Assembly: GCF_963678245.1 (NCBI RefSeq)
Contig: NZ_OY782770.1
Coordinates: forward strand, 992,001 to 1,056,000
Source of the DNA: an uncultured Sunxiuqinia sp.
GTDB taxonomy: Bacteria > Bacteroidota > Bacteroidia > Bacteroidales > Prolixibacteraceae
Length of the DNA stretch: 64,000 nucleotides
Reading direction: 5' to 3'
Shown: piece after piece, positions 58,901 to 64,000 of the stretch
Layout of the letters: each line of letters begins with the position of its first letter
Numbering within the stretch: position 1 is the stretch's first letter
The notes under the pieces: generated by a model
What the model saw: only the letters and a program-made list of their open reading frames with translations
What the model was told of the DNA's origin: nothing
Database searches by the model: none
Made by a program: the position numbers and the translations under genes

Positions 58901-59379
58901 AGTACAAAAATTTTGATGCTACCCTCTTCTTCAATGGTAGTTTCGGAAACGACGTTTGGGATATGACTCGTTACTATGGAGACTTCTTCAACCTTTCGCA
59001 ATACAATAAACTGGATCGAATTCGCGACACCTGGAGTAACGACAATCCCAATGGATCAATACCGCGCTTATCGCTCGACGACCCGAATAACAACATTCGC
59101 CCCTCTTCTTACTACATTTCAGATGCATCGTACGTGCGTTTAAAAAACCTAACGATTGGCTATTCGTTCAACGAACTGGCTCAGAAAATCCACAGCAGTA
59201 AAATGCGCGTTTATGTACAAATTCAGAATTTATTTACCATTACAGGTTACGATGGACTAGATCCTGAAATTGGCTTGCAGAGTTATAGTTCGGAGCACCG
59301 AAACCTTGACATCGGAGTCGACCGTGGATTATATCCCCCATCAAAAACTTTCATGATTGGTTTGAACCTTGGATTTTAA
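55942..59379 (+). CDS. susC: SusC/RagA-type TonB-dependent transporter with STN signalling domain
   Basis: A 1145-residue outer-membrane receptor. After a signal region come an STN domain (about 40-115: VGLKEIFATIETQTDFVFIY, NISSLEFEDKPVVDVLKEV), a carboxypeptidase-D regulatory-like domain (SITGKVTDKGGNTLPGVTVL), the TonB box region and plug (VAVGYGIKQKKDLTGAVSVVD, IRGFSTIRNNDPLYIIDGVP with the usual variant VRVRGFST) and a 22-strand beta-barrel ending SKTFMIGLNLGF. STN presence makes this a transducer working with the FecI/FecR pair just upstream. It imports oligosaccharides, with SusD as lid. The substrate is unknown; a decayed beta-helix lyase-type gene downstream hints at a plant or algal polysaccharide. 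Confidence 0.96.
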   Translation: MKVKLLKQFMFVSKRMFYIFLLQVIALQLVNAGQIKSQSIEDVKISVGLNEVGLKEIFATIETQTDFVFIYDASILDNANISSLEFEDKPVVDVLKEVASNFELRFRQINNTIFVKEADLPNSKPADGSTNQPTQSITGKVTDKGGNTLPGVTVLAKGTTNGTVTDIDGNYQIEIGNDLKTLVFSFIGMDTQEVQINGRSIINTQLFEQTTYLNEIVAVGYGIKQKKDLTGAVSVVDVEEISSTPVAGVDQMMQGRMAGVNVIGDYAPGGGVSVRVRGFSTIRNNDPLYIIDGVPVESGINMINPNDIESLQILKDASSASIYGSRAANGVIIITTKKGNSDAAKINFDAYVGVQSPTNTIQPLNAQGYGDLLWQAHFNDGKTPASDIYGNGANAVIPEFLDANKRVPSADLNWVDEITQDAVVQSYNLNISKGKEDARHSFSLGYFDQEGIVKYTDYKRVSSRYNSQYKFFDRLTIGENVSLSHSWRNSATTNHMLSSIIYGAYKYPSVAPTHDLDGNFAGSFINDSGNPLANLYYNRDNTHKRLKIFGNVFAELEIIDGLKVKSNFGVDYGSYNRRSFSPKYTETGAQNPKTISSLSTSNNWKFDWVWTNTISYVKSLKKHQIELMAGTEAIESTYEFFDASREGFPYEDKNFRYLNAGDGSSQKNSGAGSHWALNSYMAKADYTYDSRYLFSATFRRDGSSRLGKNKWGNFPALSAGWRVSEEDFFDSKKISNLKLRLGWGQNGNQDVPPYATIESYYSDANHSNYAINGDQFSVSNGFTLSRNGNPDLKWETTTQTNIGIDLGFFDNQFNITADYFYKKTKDLLLERPLPTIAGGTNQTVWDNVGEMENKGFELLLDYQSKTMGDFSWNASLNISHIKNELTSLPADIEFIALPSSYLHSVNFDQETSRSEVGQPISSFYGYKSLGIFKSQAEIDTHKIQPNAKPGDLKFEDTHKDGKLDQDDRGFIGNPHPDFTLGLNLGFQYKNFDATLFFNGSFGNDVWDMTRYYGDFFNLSQYNKLDRIRDTWSNDNPNGSIPRLSLDDPNNNIRPSSYYISDASYVRLKNLTIGYSFNELAQKIHSSKMRVYVQIQNLFTITGYDGLDPEIGLQSYSSEHRNLDIGVDRGLYPPSKTFMIGLNLGF

Positions 59380-59413
59380 TCACCCAATAGCGAACAATAA
59401 AAAAGATAATATG

Positions 59414-61057
59414 ATGAAAAAGACAATATATTTCCTTGTAGTTGCATTATTTGCGACAAGTTGCAGCGATAGCTTTCTTGAAGAGAACCCGATCGGTGAG
59501 CTTTCGCCAGATCAGATCATGACTCCAGAGAATATTGAAGGAACAATAATATCAGCCTACTCTGCTCTAAATGGACAAATTGATGGAGCTTCGAACGCAT
59601 ACAATTCTCCGGACTCGAACTGGAGTTTTGGCGATGTTCTTTCAGACGATGCTTATAAAGGCGGCGGCGGAACAGGTGATCAAAATCAGATTCACCTCAT
59701 GGAGATTTTTGCAACCACGCCCACCACAATGGATGTAGAGCGCAAATGGATGGCTCTTTACGAGGGAATTCGCCGGGCAAACCTATCAATACGGCTATTG
59801 AATGAAAGTAAGGACTTTGATACTGATTTAAAAAAGCAACGAATTGCAGAAATGCGCTTTCTGAGAGGTCACTACCATTTTGAAGCAAAGAAGATATACG
59901 GCAACATTTGCTATGTCGACGAATCAGTAAAAACAAAAGAAGATTTCTATACGATTTCAAACTCTGACTTAACTGATGCTGAACAATGGACTAAAATTGA
60001 AGACGATTTTAAAGCGGCGGCACAAGTTCTTCCGAACGATCAAACTGACTTGGGACGACCAACAAAAATGGCAGCCAAAGCATATTTAGCGAAGTGCTAT
60101 GTTTTCGAGCAAAAATGGAGCGATGCCGTTACCACAGCTGACGAGGTGATTAAATCGAAGAAATATCATTTAATGGACAACTTCAGAGACGTCTTTCTTC
60201 CTGAAAATGACAACGGTCCGGAAATCATATTTGCCGTTCAACATACCATCCAGGATGGATCACCTGACAACTATAATGGTTCTATTGGCGACCGTTTACT
60301 GTCTCCGGGAGGGCCATATGCCGGATATGGATTTTTACGCCCTTCTCAAAACCTAGTCAACTCTTTTAAAACTGATGCAACTGGATTACCCATTCATGAT
60401 AACTCCGTGTTGACCGATAATGAAAACATGGATCCACGGATCGACCATACCATCGGACGCCCGGGCATTCCTTTTCTGGATATTCAGGTATACGACTGGA
60501 CTCCTCGCGAAGCATCTGTTTACGGCCCATTCATTACAAAAAAACGACTACTCTCAACCAAGTCGCCCTACTATTTATCTACCTGGCCATATGTAACCGC
60601 CTTAAACTACTATGTGATTCGCTACGCTGATGTGTTGTTATGGCGGGCTGAAGCAGCCATCGAAACCAATGATCTGGAAACAGGTCGGCACTACATCAAT
60701 GAAGTCCGGAAACGTGCTCGCGATGGAGATTATGTGAAAACAATGGATGGCACCGCTGATGCGGCAAATTACGTGATTAACACTTACGATACGGCATTTG
60801 GAAGCAAAGCAAAAGCTATTGAAGCTTTAAGAACTGAACGTAGGATGGAATTTGCACAAGAAGGTCATCGCTTTTTCGACTTAGTTCGGTGGGGAATCGC
60901 TGCCGATATGCTGAACTCTTATTTTACCAGCGAGAAAAAACTACGTTCGCATTTAGCAAATGCCACTTTTGTTAAAGGGAAACACGAGTATCAACCCATC
61001 CCACAATCACAAATGGATTTAAGTCAAGGAAAAATGGTTCAAAATCCAAATTACTAA
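59414..61057 (+). CDS. susD: SusD/RagB-type surface glycan-binding lipoprotein
   Basis: About 547 residues. The signal peptide ends LFATSCSDSFLEENP (lipidated Cys in ATSC). The body shows the SusD TPR-like helices (IRRANLSIRLL, RFLRGHYHFEAKKIYGNI, MAAKAYLAKCYVFEQKWSDA) and the C-terminal IRYADVLLWRAEAAIE, EALRTERRMEFAQEGHRFFDLVRWG and HEYQPIPQSQMDL. It caps the SusC channel and binds the glycan at the cell surface. The start at ATG 59414 is preferred to 59411, and to a 5' extension that would overlap susC. A terminator follows at 61070. Confidence 0.95.
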   Translation: MKKTIYFLVVALFATSCSDSFLEENPIGELSPDQIMTPENIEGTIISAYSALNGQIDGASNAYNSPDSNWSFGDVLSDDAYKGGGGTGDQNQIHLMEIFATTPTTMDVERKWMALYEGIRRANLSIRLLNESKDFDTDLKKQRIAEMRFLRGHYHFEAKKIYGNICYVDESVKTKEDFYTISNSDLTDAEQWTKIEDDFKAAAQVLPNDQTDLGRPTKMAAKAYLAKCYVFEQKWSDAVTTADEVIKSKKYHLMDNFRDVFLPENDNGPEIIFAVQHTIQDGSPDNYNGSIGDRLLSPGGPYAGYGFLRPSQNLVNSFKTDATGLPIHDNSVLTDNENMDPRIDHTIGRPGIPFLDIQVYDWTPREASVYGPFITKKRLLSTKSPYYLSTWPYVTALNYYVIRYADVLLWRAEAAIETNDLETGRHYINEVRKRARDGDYVKTMDGTADAANYVINTYDTAFGSKAKAIEALRTERRMEFAQEGHRFFDLVRWGIAADMLNSYFTSEKKLRSHLANATFVKGKHEYQPIPQSQMDLSQGKMVQNPNY

Positions 61058-61069
61058 TATTCAATTTTA

Positions 61070-61102
61070 AAAGTCCGGAGTCCTTGATTTCGGGCTTTTT
61101 TT
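61070..61102 (+). terminator. Terminator after susD
   Basis: AAAGTCCGGA and TTTCGGGCTTT pair over 10 positions with two G-T pairs, followed by seven T. It lies just past the susD stop codon. Confidence 0.75.
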
Positions 61103-61179
61103 CACCCAATAAATTACTGTAGCAAATACCCAATCGGCCGTAACAAATCCCGTGTCGGAAAACTAAAAACAAAAATAGA

Positions 61180-62457
61180 ATGAAAAGATCGTTCAAATCA
61201 ATTGCTTCAATAGCAATTTTAATGGTGAGCTTAAGCAGCTTGCATTACAACGCAGTCGCCCTGCCCTCTCCACAAGGACGTGCGGAGAAACAAGTAATTC
61301 TGGCCGAAAAGAATTTTCCTTTTCTTTCGTCGCTGCTTAACCACAAGCCACTAAATCATCTTGTGTCGGGAAACGATGACCTTAATCGGATATTAAAAAC
61401 GAAATGTGAAGCAATTCACTCCACGTTAAACAGCTCTCAATCTCAATCAAATATTCCAATACAAAACATTGTTTCCTCATTCAAATGGAAAAAGGAAGAG
61501 ATTAAGCTTGTGAAAGAACAGATCGAGAAAATAAATTCAAATCCAATGGCGAATGCTATTTTTCAGAAAATGAAGAATAGTCACCAGTTCTCAATTCAAG
61601 AACATCAGAACAACGCGAGTTGGATTGGGCAAACTATTGAACGGGAATTAGAAGGCATGAATCGCATTATACGGATTTACGCGTTGGCGGAAAAGCCGAA
61701 CTCTCCCAGAATTGACTCGGTGAGCTATAACGTAAGAAGTCAATACTATCAGAAAGTAGTCAATATCGTAGCGCTTAATGTTTCTGATGATTTGGACACG
61801 ATGAAGCTCCTTTTTGAGCCAACAATGAACTTTGCTGTCTGGCTATTAGAAATAAACAAACGAGACGAAGCAGCACGTTTTGAGCCGATGGAGCTGGGTG
61901 AAAATGCGAAAGCTGTGCAACAAATAAAACAAACCAATTGGAGCAATTACCAATATTCAGCCATCCTTGTCCCGGGACATGGCCCCGAAGAAAAAGGCGT
62001 TGATCTGAGTCCATTAGGAATGATGCGATGTAAACTTGCTGCCAACCGATATAAAAAAGGACTAGCTCCATTTATCATTTTATCAGGAGGTTACGTTCAT
62101 CCATTTCAAACACCATTTTGCGAAGCCATGGAAATGAAAAAAGAACTGATAAACCGTTATAACATTCCAGAATCAGCCCTAATTATTGAACCACACGCAC
62201 GGCATACCACAACCAATTTAAGAAATGCCGCACGCTTGATCTTCAAATACGGAATACCAAGCGATAAGAAAGCGCTTTGTACAACAACCATTGATCAAAG
62301 CAATTATATAACTGACATGAATTTTGATCAGCGATGCTTGAGAGTATTGGGTTACATGCCTTATCGCCTAGGTGATCGTTTAAACCGAAATGACATTGAA
62401 TTTTACCCGTTAAATAAGTCCCTGTTTGTCGACAATGTTGATCCCTTAGATCCTTAA
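61180..62457 (+). CDS. Exported DUF218/YdcF-like protein with a long helical N-terminal half
   Basis: A 425-residue protein. It has a signal peptide (IASIAILMVSLSSLHYNAVA, cleaved near ALP). Residues about 35-255 are helical and unlike any domain I know. From about 259 a DUF218 fold follows: YSAILVPGHGPEEKGVDLS, RYKKGLAPFIILSGGYVHP, IIEPHARHTTTNLRNAARL and VLGYMPYRLGD. DUF218/YdcF/SanA proteins bind nucleotide- or sugar-like ligands and are linked to envelope functions in other bacteria. Its place after susD on the same strand, past a terminator, suggests it belongs to the locus. Function of the fused N-half unknown. Confidence 0.8.
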   Translation: MKRSFKSIASIAILMVSLSSLHYNAVALPSPQGRAEKQVILAEKNFPFLSSLLNHKPLNHLVSGNDDLNRILKTKCEAIHSTLNSSQSQSNIPIQNIVSSFKWKKEEIKLVKEQIEKINSNPMANAIFQKMKNSHQFSIQEHQNNASWIGQTIERELEGMNRIIRIYALAEKPNSPRIDSVSYNVRSQYYQKVVNIVALNVSDDLDTMKLLFEPTMNFAVWLLEINKRDEAARFEPMELGENAKAVQQIKQTNWSNYQYSAILVPGHGPEEKGVDLSPLGMMRCKLAANRYKKGLAPFIILSGGYVHPFQTPFCEAMEMKKELINRYNIPESALIIEPHARHTTTNLRNAARLIFKYGIPSDKKALCTTTIDQSNYITDMNFDQRCLRVLGYMPYRLGDRLNRNDIEFYPLNKSLFVDNVDPLDP

Positions 62458-62471
62458 AACCATTTTAAGAT

Positions 62472-62998
62472 ATGAAATAAATACTTCTCACTTTATTAGG
62501 CGTGCTTGCGTGTCAGCGGTTCGAGCATCATTTATCAAAACTGGCACCACAAGCTTCGCCTGTAGACAAAGTCGCCATTTTTCGGGCGACCACGGACAAA
62601 TGTCTTCTTCTACACCCTACCCTTTTAGTATGCTAAGCATCGAGCCGATGACAACACCTCACATTCATACCGGATACGAGTATTATGTGAAAAACTACAA
62701 TGACTTTGTACATACACACATGAAACCCGCGCTAATTGGTATCTATCACAATGAAGGCAAAGGCTTTGCGACTAAAATATCTGACATCTATTTTAACGAC
62801 ATTACCTGCCAACAAGCAAGCGAAACTGACATTTTTATTCAGGGATTTCCGTCAAAAAAGGTTTCTAATGTAGTTTTTAATAACCTCACCATCCATTCAG
62901 CAAAAAAATACAGCCTTTCTGACACTCAAAATATTGTGATGAATGATGTAACGATTGGGGAACCAGCGACAGCTCCTTCATTTGTAAGATACAAATGA
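62472..62998 (+). pseudogene. Remnant of an exported beta-helix protein (GH28/pectate-lyase-like)
   Basis: At ATG 62472 a frame starts MK and stops at TAA in the third codon, yet continues ILLTLLGVLACQRF, a lipoprotein signal with its cysteine. The reading then moves to another frame, in which 62630-62998 encode an intact-looking beta-helix C-terminus: FATKISDIYFNDITC, FIQGFPSKKVSNVVFNNLTI and QNIVMNDVTIG, the coil pattern of polygalacturonase and other right-handed beta-helix enzymes. The catalytic middle part is absent. So this is a decayed lipoprotein enzyme gene of the SusC/D locus. Confidence 0.6.
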
Positions 62999-63131
62999 TC
63001 AAAAGATCGGTGCTGTGAATGCTCAAGGCGACAGATATCTTTTGAAAAACATAGCCTCTATCAGCGTTTTGCTTCGAGTTTTTCGATAAACTTTTCTTAC
63101 CGCGAGTTTCTTCATACCCGTTACAGGCAAC

Positions 63132-63160
63132 AAAAAAAGAGAACCAATTTCTTGATTCTC
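63132..63160 (-). terminator. Terminator of the initiator tRNA gene
   Basis: On the minus strand GAGAATCAA and TTGGTTCTC form a 9-bp stem capped by a GAAA tetraloop and followed by seven T. Confidence 0.85.
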
Positions 63161-63171
63161 CCTCTATTAAG

Positions 63172-63244
<73 letters not shown>

Positions 63245-63311
63245 ATATATTTTAAGTATTTTTAATCTCTTTGAACGTACATTTTTGACGATCTTGTCTC
63301 AAATGCGGATG

Positions 63312-63319
63312 CAAATATA
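63312..63319 (-). promoter_or_regulatory. -7 box of the initiator tRNA gene
   Basis: Minus-strand TATATTTG, a full -7 consensus about 68 bp before the tRNA; -33 not evident. Confidence 0.45.
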
Positions 63320-63429
63320 ATGGATGTTTTTAGAAAAAAAAAATATTTGTGATTTATTCTGAAATATCTTCACCTCGTTAAAAAGTCTTAATTTCAGAGC
63401 TTCGAAATAGGCAATCATCGAATTGTTGC

Positions 63430-63437
63430 TAATTTTG
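63430..63437 (+). promoter_or_regulatory. -7 box of the M23 peptidase gene
   Basis: TAATTTTG matches TAnnTTTG, 19 bp before the ATG at 63456; no TTTG at -33. Confidence 0.4.
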
Positions 63438-63455
63438 TTGCTGCAAAATCGGAGA

Positions 63456-64000
63456 ATGGCAAAAAAGGAAAAAAAGAAAAAGCTAATTGAAAAGCTCAAA
63501 AACCGTTACAGGTTAATCATTTATAACGATTCAACCTACCAAACGGCATGGAGTATTAAGTTAACACGACTCAAGGTTTTTACCTTTTTCGGAATTGGCG
63601 GATTACTTCTCGTTCTTTTCACCATCCTAATGATTGCCTATACACCAATCCGCGAATTCATTCCCGGCTATCCCTCATCCAAAGTTCGGCAATTAATTGT
63701 GCACAATGCGGTTTTGGTCGACTCACTGGAAGAACAATTGCATATAAGGGACAACTACTTCGATAAAATACGAATTCTAATTGAAGGAGATGTTCCACAG
63801 GATCCTGATTTTGTTGCTGATACAGCCATCCCAAAAAATAATTTGGAAATCAATTACTATAACCACGATTCGGTTTTCAAACAAAAAATACTGGAAGAGC
63901 AACTCAACCTGTCCATTCAAAAAGAAAACCCCCAAAGCAGAAACATTGCCAACATCCATTTTTTTGTCCCATTGAAAGGAATGATCACCAATAAGTTCAA
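63456..64000 (+). CDS. M23-type peptidase, N-terminal part (partial at the window edge)
   Basis: 181 codons are present. A lysine-rich start (MAKKEKKKKLIEKLKNRYR) is followed by YNDSTYQTAWSIKLTRLKVF, one membrane helix (FFGIGGLLLVLFTILMIAYT), YIPG-like FIPGYPSS, a coiled-coil-prone segment (VRQLIVHNAVLVDSLEEQLHIRDNYFDKIR) and then FFVPLKGMITNKF at the border of the expected peptidase domain. This is the layout of Bacteroidota inner-membrane anchored M23 endopeptidase homologues that act in the periplasm on peptidoglycan; the catalytic HxxxD/HxH part lies outside the window, so activity cannot be judged. Confidence 0.8.
   Translation, partial: MAKKEKKKKLIEKLKNRYRLIIYNDSTYQTAWSIKLTRLKVFTFFGIGGLLLVLFTILMIAYTPIREFIPGYPSSKVRQLIVHNAVLVDSLEEQLHIRDNYFDKIRILIEGDVPQDPDFVADTAIPKNNLEINYYNHDSVFKQKILEEQLNLSIQKENPQSRNIANIHFFVPLKGMITNKF

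Overview
The window reads as a chromosomal segment of a member of the Bacteroidota, probably a Marinilabiliales/Prolixibacteraceae-type environmental anaerobe (inference). The evidence is a SusC/SusD pair with a FecI/FecR sigma/anti-sigma pair, a type III glutamine synthetase, DUF4294 and head-GIN proteins, Tat-lipoprotein oxidoreductases, and promoters of the Bacteroidota TTTG-N19-TAnnTTTG type. Genes are dense on both strands and mostly housekeeping, with two accessory-looking regions. Layout: 1-6.7 kb is a glutamine synthetase neighbourhood, with a truncated GSIII, a GSI/PuuA-like ligase in an operon with an APH-fold kinase and a HAD-IIA protein, a convergent PLP aminotransferase, and a GSII. 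7-13.3 kb holds a Tat-signal TldD with TldE, an FKBP, a collagen-like lipoprotein, a head-GIN protein and an NTF2-like gene broken by one in-frame TAG. 13.4-20.6 kb holds a GH95 lipoprotein, a TonB-family protein, a DUF2007 protein, an FNR-like flavoprotein flanked by related hairpin elements, a ModF-like double ATPase and RecX. 20.8-30.2 kb is core: dnaE, trxA, rpmH (52 codons), rsmG, an ECF sigma factor overlapping a GT2 gene, tgt and an LptF/G permease. 30.4-43.8 kb holds a biotin-dependent carboxyltransferase with its carrier protein, ispE, gcvP, an MBL hydrolase, pcm, a sugar transferase, a decayed thpR, arginine deiminase and a TrmH-type methylase.

43.8-52.6 kb is the most unusual part. 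A transmembrane regulator (degenerate PLC-like domain, LamG, one membrane helix, cytoplasmic winged helix plus BTAD-like domain) lies just upstream of a two-gene operon. That operon encodes a tetraheme NapC/NirT-type cytochrome fused to a formylglycine-generating-enzyme-like domain, and a Tat-lipoprotein Gfo/Idh/MocA oxidoreductase. The gap between regulator and operon carries seven TTA trinucleotides in near-perfect 11-bp phase (49883-49952), a good candidate operator for a SARP/BTAD-type DNA-binding protein. The three genes and the array look like one sensing and periplasmic redox module. A GT2/GT-C glycosyltransferase pair follows on the same strand.

52.8-63.2 kb is a polysaccharide-utilisation-type locus between a tRNA-Val and an initiator tRNA-Met gene: FecI, FecR, SusC with an STN domain, SusD and a DUF218 protein. 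It is flanked by decayed genes, namely a sigma-factor remnant, a membrane-protein remnant and a beta-helix lipoprotein remnant. The window ends in the start of an M23 peptidase gene. All functions are assigned from motifs read by eye; no database search was run.
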